From Bradyrhizobium paxllaeri (lineage in GTDB: Bacteria; Pseudomonadota; Alphaproteobacteria; Rhizobiales; Xanthobacteraceae): a DNA stretch of 64,000 nucleotides. How positions within the stretch are numbered: the first letter of the stretch is position 1; the number at the start of each line of letters is the position of its first letter. Location of the stretch: assembly GCF_001693515.2 (NCBI RefSeq), contig NZ_CP042968.1, positions 4,340,001-4,404,000 of the forward strand, in the 5' to 3' direction. A model generated the notes under the pieces. That model was not told where the DNA came from, ran no database searches, and worked only from the letters and a program-made list of their open reading frames with translations. Of this stretch, positions 33,990 to 43,397 are shown piece after piece. The position numbers were made by a program, and so were the translations under genes.

Positions 33990-34001
33990 GGGAGAACGAC
34001 C

Positions 34002-34403
34002 ATGGGACTTGGCGTCCTGCAGCATTACACCATCGAGCCATCCGACCTCGAGCGCACCAAGGATTTCTATTGCGACGTCCTTGGGCTGGAGAATGGCGAC
34101 CGCCCGCCGCTCGATTTCCCCGGCTACTGGCTCTACTCGGGCGGCACCGCCACGGTGCATCTGATGGGCACGCGCAAGCCGCGCGATGGTATCGTGGTGC
34201 GCGGCACCGAGCGGAAGTATGAAGATACCGGACGATTCGATCACATCGCCTTCGCGGCGACCGACGTCGAAGGGATGCGCAGGCGCCTGCAGTCGAAAGG
34301 CGTCAAATTCCGCGAGAGCATCGTGCCACGGACCGGCGATACCCAGTTCTTCCTCTACGATCCCGATGGCGTTGGCGTCGAACTGAACTTTCCAAAGACC
34401 TGA
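34002..34403 (+). CDS. VOC-superfamily protein (glyoxalase/dioxygenase fold)
   Basis: A 133-residue metal-binding VOC protein. It starts MGLGVLQHYTIEPSDLERTKDFYCDVLGL, with the N-terminal metal-site histidine in LQHY. A second histidine is in FDHIAFAATDVEGM and the glutamate is in VGVELNFP. The set fits a divalent-metal enzyme such as a ring-cleaving dioxygenase or a related isomerase. It is translationally close to the flavoprotein at 32787 and likely acts in the same pathway. Confidence 0.83.
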   Translation: MGLGVLQHYTIEPSDLERTKDFYCDVLGLENGDRPPLDFPGYWLYSGGTATVHLMGTRKPRDGIVVRGTERKYEDTGRFDHIAFAATDVEGMRRRLQSKGVKFRESIVPRTGDTQFFLYDPDGVGVELNFPKT

Positions 34404-34651
34404 GCCCCCCGGCTCCTAATCGACGGCAGCCGGTGCCGTACGTGATGTTGGGGAGCAACACTTGCAACCAAAGAATGAAGTTCCCGACAACGCCGCAAGT
34501 CAGCCACGACTATGGCGCCAGTCCGTCAGGGTTTCTTCATCATTGCAATGAGATTGGGGGAGCCGCGCCGCTGCGGCAGAGTAGCCGGGTGCCGTGCCTT
34601 TCAACCTACCCCAGGGCCTGCGTACCCGGCTATTCGCTCGGCAGTGCGCCG

Positions 34652-35443
34652 CTAATCGAGCCCGCGTTCGTGGCTCAGATTGACCATTTCCTGAATGAAG
34701 ACCGCCTTTTGCTTGTCGTCCAGGCTGGCGAATAGCGGCTCGGCCGCATCCGCCACGTTGCGCTGATCGACGGCGCGGTCGTTGAGAAACTGGGCCTCAT
34801 TGCGCATCTGCTCGATGATGTCGTCAGGCGGATCGCGCTTGGCGCGCGCCACGCGCAGGTTGAGCCGATCAGCGCCGTTATGACCGAGATAGTGCATCGC
34901 ACTGTTGAAGCCGGCCCAATGCTTTTCCTGCTCGGGTGTGAGGTTTAGCTCCTTCTTGATCCGTTCGATATTGGCGTCGCTGTTGGCGACGATCTGTTCG
35001 GCCGTCAGTTGCGGCGCGCCAGTCTGGGTAAGGACGGCCGGCTGCTGCTGTGGTTGCTGCTTCGCGGTCTTGGTCGCCTTGCTCCCCTTGGACGGCTTCG
35101 ATGCTTCGCCTTGCTTGGCCTCGCCCTGCTTGGAAGCCTCGCCCTGTTTGGCATCCTTCGTCGCAGGTGCCTGTCCGCCCTTGGCATTGGGATTGTTGTT
35201 ATTGCCTCCGGTGAAAACGCCGGTGACGCCCGTGACCACCCCGACGACGCCGCCGATCGCGCCGCCCAGGACACCGCCGACCGGACCGGCAGCCTTGTTG
35301 CCCTCTCGTGCCCCCTGTTGCACGCCCTGCACCAGCCCTTGCGCGTTCGCCGTCGCAGGCGCAGCAAGAGCCAGCGTGGCGATGACGCCAAGCGCAAAAC
35401 GCAATCGCGACGGCATCGGCACAATGTGCAAGGGACGGGTCAT
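34652..35443 (-). CDS. Secreted protein with a low-complexity middle and an LTxxQ (Spy/CpxP-like) C-terminus
   Basis: A 263-residue exported protein with a signal peptide in its first ~35 residues. A Gly/Val-rich stretch follows (GGVLGGAIGGVVGVVTGVTG), then a Lys/Gln/Ser-rich segment with KQGEA repeats. The C-terminal part carries LNLTPEQEKHW and LFASLDDKQKAVF, the twin LTxxQ-like signatures of Spy/CpxP periplasmic chaperones. A chaperone or envelope-stress role is inferred, and the middle may bind wall or membrane. The start has GGAG 8 nt upstream. Confidence 0.78.
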   Translation of the reverse strand: MTRPLHIVPMPSRLRFALGVIATLALAAPATANAQGLVQGVQQGAREGNKAAGPVGGVLGGAIGGVVGVVTGVTGVFTGGNNNNPNAKGGQAPATKDAKQGEASKQGEAKQGEASKPSKGSKATKTAKQQPQQQPAVLTQTGAPQLTAEQIVANSDANIERIKKELNLTPEQEKHWAGFNSAMHYLGHNGADRLNLRVARAKRDPPDDIIEQMRNEAQFLNDRAVDQRNVADAAEPLFASLDDKQKAVFIQEMVNLSHERGLD

Positions 35444-35897
35444 TATCTGGTCTCCATCGTCGATCGAGAGTTGGGCGCGCGTCGTCTCGCGCCGGGAATC
35501 CTCTTCTGCCTAAACTATCGTTTCCGCCCTAAACTCGTCCACCGTTACGCCCTGATGGTTCCACGGATGGAAATATCCGGGGTGGAAGACACCATTTGGC
35601 GACTGCGGCGCAGTCGCACACCCCGTGGTCGGGACACGAATAACAAACGTGTGCAACGCAATATTGCCGCGTCAATTATTGACGATCCCAATGACATGGC
35701 ATCGTCGCTCCCGCCGCCCGGAATTTCCACGCAACGTTAGTTCAATAACGACGGCCGCGGTGTTTTCTCGACAGATGCAAACAATTCTGTTCTGATCCGA
35801 TTGCGAAATCTCCGCTGGCCACCGCCTCGACGCGGCTCTCCTCCAGACGGAGAACAAAAATAAAAAGCAAAATCTGGCTCAGCAAAGAGGAAACGCC
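35444..35897. other. Long intergenic region upstream of an ABC transporter operon
   Basis: No gene is seen. Two adjacent palindromes lie here, GCAATATTGC (35658-35667) and GTCAATTATTGAC (35671-35683). The last ~60 bp are AT-rich and carry the AAAGAGGAAACGCC ribosome-binding site of the binding protein gene. Confidence 0.55.
35658..35683. promoter_or_regulatory. Twin palindromes, possible operator of the ABC transporter
   Basis: GCAATATTGC and GTCAATTATTGAC are perfect palindromes separated by 3 bp. They lie about 215 bp before the start of the ABC operon. No regulator gene is adjacent. Operator function is an inference. Confidence 0.4.
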
Positions 35898-37238
35898 ATG
35901 TCTCGTAGGAAGCTTTCTCGCCGACAATTCGTTGCTGCGACAGCGCTAACATCCGCAGCTCTCGTTACCGCGCCGTATGTGCGCGGCGCCCACGCCGCCG
36001 GCAAGCTCTCGATCGGTTTCTGGGACCACTGGGTTCCCGGCGCGAACAAGGCCTCGACGGATATCGTCAATGCCTGGGCGGAAAAAGAGAAGGTCGAGGT
36101 TCAGATCGACTACATTCCGAGCCAGGGCAACAAGCTCATCCTCACCATCGCCGCCGAAGCGCAAGCGAAATCCGGTCATGACATTATGGCCATGCAGACC
36201 TGGTGGCCGCATGCGCAGGCCGAGCTGCTGGAGCCTATGAACGACGTCGTGGAAGGCCTCATCAAGCTGAACGGCGAACCCAACGGCACCGTAAAATATC
36301 TCGGCCAGTCCAAGGGCAAGTGGCTTGCGGTGCCCTCCAGCGTCGGCAGCCAGATCAAGGGACCCTGCTCGCGCATCGACCTGATGAAGCAGCATGCCGG
36401 CATCGACGTGCAGGCACTGTATCCGGCAGGCGCTCCGCCGAAGGCCGATAGCTGGACCCTGGATACCTTCCTGAAGGCTGCGGAAGCCTGCCAGAAGGGC
36501 GGCGTTCCCTTCGGCATCGGTCTCGGCGAGACCACCGACAATGTCGATACGGCAGGCGCGATCTTCCAGTCGTTCGGCGCAGCCCTCGTCGATGAGAAGG
36601 GCAACGTCACGGTGAAGACCGACGCGGTGCGCCAGTCACTGGAGTTCTACAAGAAGCTCATCTCCTTCCTGCCGCCCGATGTCGGCGCCTGGGACGATGC
36701 CTCCAACAACAAATGGCTGGTCTCCGGCAGGGGAGCTTTGATCATGAACCCTCCGAGCGCCTGGGCGGTCGCCAAACGCGACGCGCCGCAGGTGGCCGAG
36801 CAGTGCTGGACCCACGGCTTCCCGGCGGGGCCCAAGGGCCGCTTTGCACCTTATCTGCCCTATTTCTGGGGCACCTGGTCGTTCTCCAAGAACAAGGAAG
36901 CGGCCAAGAGCTTGCTCAGGGCGCTTTCGCAGCCGGACGCGATCGAGAAGATGGTGGTGGCGAGCGGCGGCTACGACCTGCCCTGCTACGAGAAACTCAC
37001 CACGCTGAAGGTCTGGCAGGAGGAAGCGCCGCCGAAGGGCACGCTCTATCACTATCCGAACCCACATAACCATCAGACACTCTCGATCGCTGCGGCCCCC
37101 GCCCCGCCGAAGATCGCCCAGCAGATCTACACGCAGGCGACGCTGACCAAGATGTGCCTGCGATACTCCAAGGGCGAGTCGATGGAGAAGGTGCTCGCCT
37201 GGGCCGAAGGCGAGTGCGAAGGCTTCATGCGAAGCTGA
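35898..37238 (+). CDS. ABC transporter family-1 substrate-binding protein (Tat-exported)
   Basis: A 446-residue periplasmic binding protein. The N-terminus has a twin-arginine signal (KLSRRQFVA) followed by a hydrophobic stretch ending near AHAAG. The mature part has the family-1 pattern for oligosaccharides or polyols, starting KLSIGFWDHWVPGANK. The Tat signal suggests folding before export. It starts an operon of two permeases, one ATPase, a dehydrogenase and an amidase. The ligand cannot be told from the sequence. Confidence 0.9.
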   Translation: MSRRKLSRRQFVAATALTSAALVTAPYVRGAHAAGKLSIGFWDHWVPGANKASTDIVNAWAEKEKVEVQIDYIPSQGNKLILTIAAEAQAKSGHDIMAMQTWWPHAQAELLEPMNDVVEGLIKLNGEPNGTVKYLGQSKGKWLAVPSSVGSQIKGPCSRIDLMKQHAGIDVQALYPAGAPPKADSWTLDTFLKAAEACQKGGVPFGIGLGETTDNVDTAGAIFQSFGAALVDEKGNVTVKTDAVRQSLEFYKKLISFLPPDVGAWDDASNNKWLVSGRGALIMNPPSAWAVAKRDAPQVAEQCWTHGFPAGPKGRFAPYLPYFWGTWSFSKNKEAAKSLLRALSQPDAIEKMVVASGGYDLPCYEKLTTLKVWQEEAPPKGTLYHYPNPHNHQTLSIAAAPAPPKIAQQIYTQATLTKMCLRYSKGESMEKVLAWAEGECEGFMRS

Positions 37239-37251
37239 CGGACGGGACGAT

Positions 37252-37281
37252 ATGGCGGCCTGCCTGATCGCAGGCCGCCAT
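37252..37281 (+). other. Stem-loop between binding-protein and permease genes
   Basis: ATGGCGGCCTGC (37252-37263) and GCAGGCCGCCAT (37270-37281) are perfect complements around CTGATC. There is no U-tract. Hairpins in this place often protect the binding-protein message and lower downstream expression. Confidence 0.6.
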
Positions 37282-37345
37282 TACGTATCCGCATCAATCG
37301 CGGCGTCTGCGAAGCAGACCGAACGTGACAGGGTGAGAACAGACC

Positions 37346-38284
37346 ATGGCTGACGTCGTACTGCAGCCGAACCGGGCCGCCACCAAGAAAACCGTAGGCA
37401 AACGAGGCGGCCTGCACAACATGCTCAAGCGCAAATCAACCGTGGCGTTCCTGATGGCGCTACCCCTGATTCTGCTGATTGCGACCCTCGTGGTCTATCC
37501 CGCCTTCTACGCGCTGCACCTGGCGACGTTGAACAAGTCAATGCAGCGCTTTGTCGGCCTCGGTAACTTCGAGTTCCTGTTCAAGCGGGAGACATTCTGG
37601 CTCGTCGTCCAGCAGTCCTGCATCTTTGCGATCACGGCCGTCATCTTCAAGGCGGTGCTTGGCTTCATCATTGCGCATTTCGTCCACAACATCCCGGCCA
37701 AGGGTCAGCGCAAGTGGCGCGGCATGCTGCTGGTGCCGTGGGTGATCCCGCCGGCGATGAGCACGCTGGCCTGGCTTTGGCTGTTCGATCCTTCCTACAG
37801 CGCGTTCAACTACACGCTCTCCTTCTTCGGCGTCGGGCCGATCCCCTGGACCGGCGATGCCATGTGGGCGCGCTTCTCGGTGATCCTCGTCAACATCTGG
37901 GTTGGCGCGCCGTTCTTCATGATCATGTACCTGGCCGCGCTGAAATCCGTGCCCGACCAGCTCTATGAGGCAGCCGCGATCGACGGCGCCAACTGGTGGC
38001 AGCGCATCTGGTATGTGACGCTGCCGATGATGCGCAATATCATCGCGATCACGACGCTGTTCTCGCTGATCGTGACCTTTGCCAATTTTGACATCGTGCG
38101 CATCCTGACCGCGGGCGGCCCGCTCGACCGCACGCATATCTTCGCGACATGGGCGTTCCGGATCGGTATCGAAGGCAGCGATATTCCGTTGGGTGCCAGT
38201 GTGTCTCTCTTCATGGTGCCGATTCTGGCGATCGCAGCGATCTTCATCCTGCGCGACATCTCCAAACGCGGGAATGAAGCCTGA
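37346..38284 (+). CDS. ABC transporter permease (MalF-like)
   Basis: A 312-residue inner-membrane permease with about six helices, starting after GTGAGAACAGACC. The cytoplasmic EAA-type loop reads EAAAIDGANWWQRIWYVTLP. It pairs with the next permease, whose ATG overlaps its stop. Together with the ATPase at 39200 it moves the ligand of the binding protein at 35898 into the cytoplasm. Confidence 0.93.
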   Translation: MADVVLQPNRAATKKTVGKRGGLHNMLKRKSTVAFLMALPLILLIATLVVYPAFYALHLATLNKSMQRFVGLGNFEFLFKRETFWLVVQQSCIFAITAVIFKAVLGFIIAHFVHNIPAKGQRKWRGMLLVPWVIPPAMSTLAWLWLFDPSYSAFNYTLSFFGVGPIPWTGDAMWARFSVILVNIWVGAPFFMIMYLAALKSVPDQLYEAAAIDGANWWQRIWYVTLPMMRNIIAITTLFSLIVTFANFDIVRILTAGGPLDRTHIFATWAFRIGIEGSDIPLGASVSLFMVPILAIAAIFILRDISKRGNEA

Positions 38285-39195
38285 TGACCACGGCGACAAT
38301 CGACAAGGCCGCGCCGACCCGCAAGGTCAAGTACGGCAGCATGAGCCGCGACCGCGCCTGGGCGCTGCGCTGGTCCTATTTCTTCCTCGTAATCTTCGCG
38401 ATCTTCTTCCTGACGCCGCCGGTTTACATGCTCATCACCTCGCTGAAGAGCAGCGCGGAGATTTCGGCGGCGACCAATCCGTGGTGGGTGTTCCATCCGA
38501 CCCTTGAGAACTACACCGGGCTACTGACATCAAACCAGTTCCTGCGCTTCTTCTGGAATTCGGCGATCGTATCGATCTTCGTCGTCACCATCACCATGCT
38601 GATAGCAGTACCCGCCGCCTTTGCGCTGTCGAGGATGCGGTTCTGGGGTTCGGCAACGCTCGCGACCGGCGTGTTCCTGACCTATCTCATTCCCGAGACG
38701 CTGCTGTTCATTCCGCTGTTCAAGATGTTCGCGGTGATCGGCGACTGGACCGGCATCCAGCTCATCAACAGATGGTACGTGCTGCTGATCCTCTACCCGA
38801 CGCTGACGGTACCGTTCTGCACCTGGATCATGATCGGCTACTTCGCAAGCATTCCGAAGGAACTGGACGAAGCCGCCATCATCGACGGCGCATCATGGTT
38901 CCAGACGCTGACGCGGATATTCATCCCGGTGGCGTTGCCGGGCCTGATCGCGGCGACGATCTTCGCCTTTACGGTCTCCTGGGCGCAATTCCTCTATCCG
39001 CTGGTGTTCACCACGTCGACTGACCAGCTCGTGATGCCCGTTGGCATCATCACGACGCTGATCAAGGGCGACGTGTTCAACTGGGGTCAGATCATGACCG
39101 GCGCCCTGCTCGGCGCCGCGCCGCCGCTCATCATCTACGCGTTCCTGATGGACTATTACATTGCCGGCCTGACCGCCGGTGCGACGAAGGGTTGA
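38284..39195 (+). CDS. ABC transporter permease (MalG-like)
   Basis: A 303-residue second permease. The EAA-type loop reads [21 protein letters not shown], followed by [12 protein letters not shown]. Six helices are evident. The start overlaps the stop of the first permease by one nucleotide, so translation is coupled. The C-terminal [16 protein letters not shown] is typical of MalG-like proteins. Confidence 0.93.
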   Translation: MTTATIDKAAPTRKVKYGSMSRDRAWALRWSYFFLVIFAIFFLTPPVYMLITSLKSSAEISAATNPWWVFHPTLENYTGLLTSNQFLRFFWNSAIVSIFVVTITMLIAVPAAFALSRMRFWGSATLATGVFLTYLIPETLLFIPLFKMFAVIGDWTGIQLINRWYVLLILYPTLTVPFCTWIMIGYFASIPKELDEAAIIDGASWFQTLTRIFIPVALPGLIAATIFAFTVSWAQFLYPLVFTTSTDQLVMPVGIITTLIKGDVFNWGQIMTGALLGAAPPLIIYAFLMDYYIAGLTAGATKG

Positions 39196-39199
39196 TCTC

Positions 39200-40300
39200 A
39201 TGGCTGACGTGACGTTGCGTAAGGTTGTGAAGCGCTATGACGAAGTCGAGGCGGTGCGCGGCATCGATCTCGACATCGCCGACCATGAGTTTGTCGTGCT
39301 GGTGGGCCCGTCGGGTTGCGGCAAGTCGACGACGCTGCGGATGATCGCCGGCCTGGAAGATATCTCCGACGGCGACATCATGATCGGCGGCGACGTCGTC
39401 AACGACGTGCCGCCGAAGGATCGCGATATCGCGATGGTGTTTCAGAACTACGCGCTCTACCCGCACATGACGGTCGCGGAAAACATGTCGTTCGGGCTGC
39501 GGCTGAAACGCTATCCGAAGGCCGAAATCAAGAGCCGCGTCGACGAGGCCGCGCGCATGCTCGACATCGTCGAGCTGGTCGACCGCAAGCCGAAGCAATT
39601 GTCGGGCGGCCAGCGCCAGCGCGTCGCCATGGGCCGCGCCATCGTGCGCAACCCGAAGGTGTTCCTGTTCGACGAACCGCTATCCAACCTCGATGCCAAG
39701 CTGCGCGTGCAGATGCGGATCGAAATCAAGAAGGTGCACCAAAAGGTCCGCACCACGACGGTCTACGTGACCCACGACCAGGTCGAGGCGATGACCCTGG
39801 CCGACCGCGTGGTGGTGATGAACCATGGCCGGATCGAGCAGATCGGCACGCCGAACGAGCTCTATCACAAGCCGGCGACGAAATTCGTCGCCAGCTTCAT
39901 CGGTTCGCCGGCGATGAACTTCGTCCCGTGCCGGCTGGAAGATCTCGCCGGCAAGTTGCACGTCCGGTTGACCGACCGCATCGCCTTCCCGCTGCCGCCG
40001 GCCCGGGCTGCCCGTTATCAGGGCATTCCGCGTACCGACAAACTGCTGCTGGGGCTGCGGCCGGAGCACATCACGGAGGCGAAGCCGCATCCTGAACCCG
40101 GCGTGGAGGCCTTTGACGCGGTGCTCGACGTCACCGAGCCGATGGGAATGGAGACGCTGATCTATTTTACCCTGGAAGGCGCGCAGGTCTGCGGCCGGGT
40201 CAATCCCAATGCCGGCGCGCAGGATGGCGCCCCGCTCCGATTGGCTGTGGACCTCAACAATATGCACCTGCTAAACGAGGTGACCGGCGTCGTCCTTTGA
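39200..40300 (+). CDS. ABC transporter ATP-binding protein (MalK/UgpC type)
   Basis: A 366-residue ATPase. Walker [10 protein letters not shown], signature [14 protein letters not shown], Walker [17 protein letters not shown], and [21 protein letters not shown] are present. A C-terminal MalK-type regulatory domain follows. The start is at MADVTLRKV, 4 nt after the second permease; an earlier in-frame ATG at 39179 overlaps the permease end. It completes a carbohydrate-type importer. Confidence 0.94.
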   Translation: MADVTLRKVVKRYDEVEAVRGIDLDIADHEFVVLVGPSGCGKSTTLRMIAGLEDISDGDIMIGGDVVNDVPPKDRDIAMVFQNYALYPHMTVAENMSFGLRLKRYPKAEIKSRVDEAARMLDIVELVDRKPKQLSGGQRQRVAMGRAIVRNPKVFLFDEPLSNLDAKLRVQMRIEIKKVHQKVRTTTVYVTHDQVEAMTLADRVVVMNHGRIEQIGTPNELYHKPATKFVASFIGSPAMNFVPCRLEDLAGKLHVRLTDRIAFPLPPARAARYQGIPRTDKLLLGLRPEHITEAKPHPEPGVEAFDAVLDVTEPMGMETLIYFTLEGAQVCGRVNPNAGAQDGAPLRLAVDLNNMHLLNEVTGVVL

Positions 40301-40330
40301 CGACGCATCAGCGGCACCCAAGGGCAGGAA

Positions 40331-41320
40331 ATGGCGACCAACAAGAAGAAAATCTTCATCACGGAATCGATGTCGCAGCAGGGAAGAGCGCTGCTTCATG
40401 CGCGCGACGACATCGAGATCGTGGAATTTCCGAACATGATTGCGCAGAAGGATTTCGAGGCCAAGCTGAAGGAGCATGCGCCTGTACACGGCGTCGCCCT
40501 GGGCGGCACCCGCTTCGGCGAGCCCGAGCTCGAAGCCTCGAAGGACATGCTGGTGGTGACGAGGATCGGCGTCGGCTTCGATGCCGTCGATGTCCCCGCG
40601 CTCAGCCGCCGCAAGGTCCCACTGATGGTGGCTGGCACCGCCAATTCGCCCTCCGTCGCCGAGCATGCGGTATTCATGATGCTGACGCTCGCCAAGCGCG
40701 CGACGGAAATGCATTCCCTCGTCAGGGACGACAAATGGGCTGACAGGCTCGGGATGCTGCCCTTCGACCTCTTCGGCAAGACGGTTCTGATCGTCGGTTT
40801 TGGCCGCATCGGCACCCGCACCGCCAAGCGCTGCCTCGCGATGGAAATGAACGTCCTGGTTTTCGATCCCTACAAGTCCGCCGCCGACATCAAGGCCGCC
40901 GGCTGCGAACCGGTCGCCGACCTCAACGCCGCGCTGCCGCGCGCTGATTTCGTCACCATCCACTGTCCGAAAAACCCGGAGACGGTCGGCATGTTCAATG
41001 CCGACAGGCTGAAGCTGATAAAGCCGTCCGCCTATCTGATCAACACGGCGCGCGGCGGAATCGTCGACGAGGCTGCGCTGCACACGGCGCTGGTGTCCGG
41101 CAAGCTTGCCGGCGCGGGCCTCGACGTTTTCGAACAGGAGCCCCCGCCGGCCGGTCAGGCGTTGCTCGCTTTGCCGAACGTCATCATGGCGCCGCATGTC
41201 GCAGGCGTCACGGTGGAAGCCGTCGACCGGATGAGCGAGCAGACCGCCCGCAACATTCTCAGTGTCCTGGACGGCGATCCCGTGCGTCAGAATGTGATCA
41301 ATCAGGACGTGCTCGGCTGA
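40331..41320 (+). CDS. D-isomer 2-hydroxyacid dehydrogenase (SerA-like)
   Basis: A 329-residue NAD-dependent enzyme. The nucleotide-binding motif is VGFGRIGTRTAKRC, and the catalytic Arg, Glu and His lie in INTARGGIVDEAAL, DVFEQEP and MAPHVAG. It is of the length of minimal phosphoglycerate-dehydrogenase-like enzymes with no ACT domain. It follows the ABC transporter and probably acts on a product of the imported compound. The true 2-hydroxyacid is unknown. Confidence 0.88.
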   Translation: MATNKKKIFITESMSQQGRALLHARDDIEIVEFPNMIAQKDFEAKLKEHAPVHGVALGGTRFGEPELEASKDMLVVTRIGVGFDAVDVPALSRRKVPLMVAGTANSPSVAEHAVFMMLTLAKRATEMHSLVRDDKWADRLGMLPFDLFGKTVLIVGFGRIGTRTAKRCLAMEMNVLVFDPYKSAADIKAAGCEPVADLNAALPRADFVTIHCPKNPETVGMFNADRLKLIKPSAYLINTARGGIVDEAALHTALVSGKLAGAGLDVFEQEPPPAGQALLALPNVIMAPHVAGVTVEAVDRMSEQTARNILSVLDGDPVRQNVINQDVLG

Positions 41321-41388
41321 ACCATCGGGGTGAATGACATCAGGCGCGGCCGGTCCCCCATCGGCCCGCCGGGAAGCGAGGTATGTGC

Positions 41389-42813
41389 ATGGCCTTCAAG
41401 GAATACGGCAATTTCGATGCGGTCGGCCTCGCTGACCTGGTTCGGAAGAAACAGGTCACGCCCAAAGAATTGCTCGACGAGGCTATCGCCCGTACTGCGA
41501 AGGTCGATCCGCAGATCAACGCTGTCGTCGTCAAACACTACGACCATGCCGAGCGTCAGATCGCGCGCGGCCTGCCTGATGGCCCATTTACGGGCGTACC
41601 ATTCCTGCTGAAAGACCTCGATCCTCTGGAGGGCACGTGCACGACCTCAGGCGCCACGGTTCTGAAGGAGTTTGTGGCCGACCACAGCGGCACGCTGGCG
41701 CAGCGCTTCCTCGCCACTGGCGTGTCGATCTTCGGCAAAAGCTCCAGCCCCGAATTCGGCCTGATGCCGACGACGGAGTCGCGCCTGTTTGGGCCGACCC
41801 GCAACCCCTGGAATCTCGAGCACTCTTCCGGGGGCTCATCGGGCGGTGCGGCGGCGGCGGTTGCCGCCCGCATCCTCCCCGTCGCGCATGCCAGCGATGG
41901 TGGCGGCTCGATCCGGATCCCCGCCTCCGCGTCTGGTGTGTTCGGCCTGAAGCCGACCCGGGCGCGCAATCCGCTCGGCCCCGATCGCGGCGAAGGCTGG
42001 GGCGGCTTCTCCTGCGGCCATGTCGTTAGCATCAGCGTGCGCGACAGTGCTGTCATGATGGACGCGATCCATGGCCCGGAGCCGTCGAGCCCCTATGTCG
42101 CGCCGCCGCCGGAGCGGCCGTTTTCGCAGGAGGTCGGCCGCGACCCCGGCAAGCTCCGCATCTCTTTCACCGACAAGTCGCCGTATGGCGATGCCATCGA
42201 TCCGGAAATCGCAGCGGCCGTGCGCGAGATCGCAAGCCTGCTGGCGGGGCTCGGCCATCACGTCGAGGAACGTGCGCCGAAACTTCCCGCCGATCCGGCC
42301 GCGACCATAACCACGATCGTCGGCGCCAACACCGCGCTGACGGTGCGGTTGCTCGAGCAGCGGTTCGGTCGGGAGATGACGGACAAGGATCTCGAGATCT
42401 TGACGCTGGCGCATGCGCACAACGCGAAGAAGAACACGGCGACGGACTATGTCGCCGCCCAGCTCGCCGCCTTCCAGATATCCCGCGCGCTGGCGGCCTT
42501 CTTCGAGAGCTGCGATGTCTTCCTGTCTCCGACGCTGTGCGCGCCGCCGCTGCGCATCGGCGAGCTCAACACCATGTCGAACGATCTGTCGCACATCACC
42601 CCGATCCTGCGCCGCTATATGCCGGGGACCTCGATGTTCAACATGTCCGGACAGCCGGCGATGTCGGTGCCGCTCGCATGGAACAAGGCGGGATTGCCGC
42701 TCGGCATGATGTTTTCGGCCAGGTTCGGCGACGAGGCAACCCTGTTCCGGCTGGCCAGCCAGCTCGAACAGGCGCGTCCCTGGAAGAACCGATTACCGCC
42801 GGTGTGCGCCTAA
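41389..42813 (+). CDS. Amidase-signature-family hydrolase
   Basis: A 474-residue enzyme. The amidase Ser-cisSer-Lys triad can be read from the lysine in PFLLKDLD and the serines in HSSGGSSGGAAAAVAA. The start chosen is the ATG at 41389, with GAGGT 7 nt upstream; an ATG two codons earlier is in frame. Its place at the end of a transporter-dehydrogenase operon suggests it opens an amide in the imported substrate or a breakdown product. The exact substrate is not predictable. Confidence 0.9.
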   Translation: MAFKEYGNFDAVGLADLVRKKQVTPKELLDEAIARTAKVDPQINAVVVKHYDHAERQIARGLPDGPFTGVPFLLKDLDPLEGTCTTSGATVLKEFVADHSGTLAQRFLATGVSIFGKSSSPEFGLMPTTESRLFGPTRNPWNLEHSSGGSSGGAAAAVAARILPVAHASDGGGSIRIPASASGVFGLKPTRARNPLGPDRGEGWGGFSCGHVVSISVRDSAVMMDAIHGPEPSSPYVAPPPERPFSQEVGRDPGKLRISFTDKSPYGDAIDPEIAAAVREIASLLAGLGHHVEERAPKLPADPAATITTIVGANTALTVRLLEQRFGREMTDKDLEILTLAHAHNAKKNTATDYVAAQLAAFQISRALAAFFESCDVFLSPTLCAPPLRIGELNTMSNDLSHITPILRRYMPGTSMFNMSGQPAMSVPLAWNKAGLPLGMMFSARFGDEATLFRLASQLEQARPWKNRLPPVCA

Positions 42814-42931
42814 GCGTCGCCTCCAAAACGCCACGGATGGACAAAGCCCGGCCTTATCGCTAGCGAGGAAAGGCACCGGGCGGCATCGGGGCACCGATTC
42901 TGCCAAACGGGCGCAATCCGGAGGCTGAATC

Positions 42932-43357
42932 GTGACTCAAGGCGACCCAACCGACAATGCACTGGCGACCATCGCCAGCATTCTCGACGCGCCGGAAGCC
43001 CGCCGCGAACCTGAAAAGGCCGTGGCTGCCGAGCAAAGGCCGGCGGTCCCGCCGCCCATCCCGACATCTCCTCCGCCGATCGAGGCGCATGGCTACGCCA
43101 AGCACGGTCCCGGCCCGATGGCGGCGATCCGCTTCAAATGGACAGTCCGCCTTGAGAACGGCGACTACTATGTCGACGAGACCATCGGAGAGAACTCGCC
43201 CCCGATCGTGACCGGCCCGATGTCGCGGGAAGCTGCAATCCGGATGGTCGATGATCGCGAAAGCGACGCACGCCGCCGCTTCGAGCTGTTCAAGAGCGAG
43301 ATGACCGGGCGTACCGCTGCCGCCCATCTGGCCCGCCAGGACAGCGGCGAAGCGTAA
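42932..43357 (+). CDS. Conserved hypothetical protein with proline-rich N-terminus
   Basis: A 141-residue protein with a GTG start after GGAGG. The first ~55 residues are low complexity with PPPIPTSPPPIE. The rest is a compact region from FKWTVRLENGDYYVDE, with alternating charged and aromatic residues, and a helical, alanine-rich tail. No signal peptide or membrane segment is visible. I do not recognise a family. Confidence 0.6.
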   Translation: MTQGDPTDNALATIASILDAPEARREPEKAVAAEQRPAVPPPIPTSPPPIEAHGYAKHGPGPMAAIRFKWTVRLENGDYYVDETIGENSPPIVTGPMSREAAIRMVDDRESDARRRFELFKSEMTGRTAAAHLARQDSGEA

Positions 43358-43377
43358 GGGGAATTGTCCCACCCACC

Positions 43378-43397
43378 GTCATGCCCGGGCTTGTCCC
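43378..43397. repeat. Left part of an intergenic palindromic repeat, split by an IS
   Basis: The stretch CGTCATGCCCGGGCTTGTCCC matches the start of a repeat family also found intact at 59341-59428. The repeat continues at 44664-44740 after the insertion element. Confidence 0.75.
43387..43397. repeat. Target-site duplication, left copy (11 bp)
   Basis: GGGCTTGTCCC occurs here and again at 44664-44674, directly flanking the inverted-repeat ends of the IS. Eleven base pairs is a usual length for IS4-family insertions. Confidence 0.85.

Noticed and set aside
32685..34244. Long open frame antisense to the acyl-CoA-dehydrogenase-like gene
   Set aside because: High GC makes long antisense frames common; the product has no recognisable domain and the plus-strand gene has clear motifs and a downstream coupled VOC gene.
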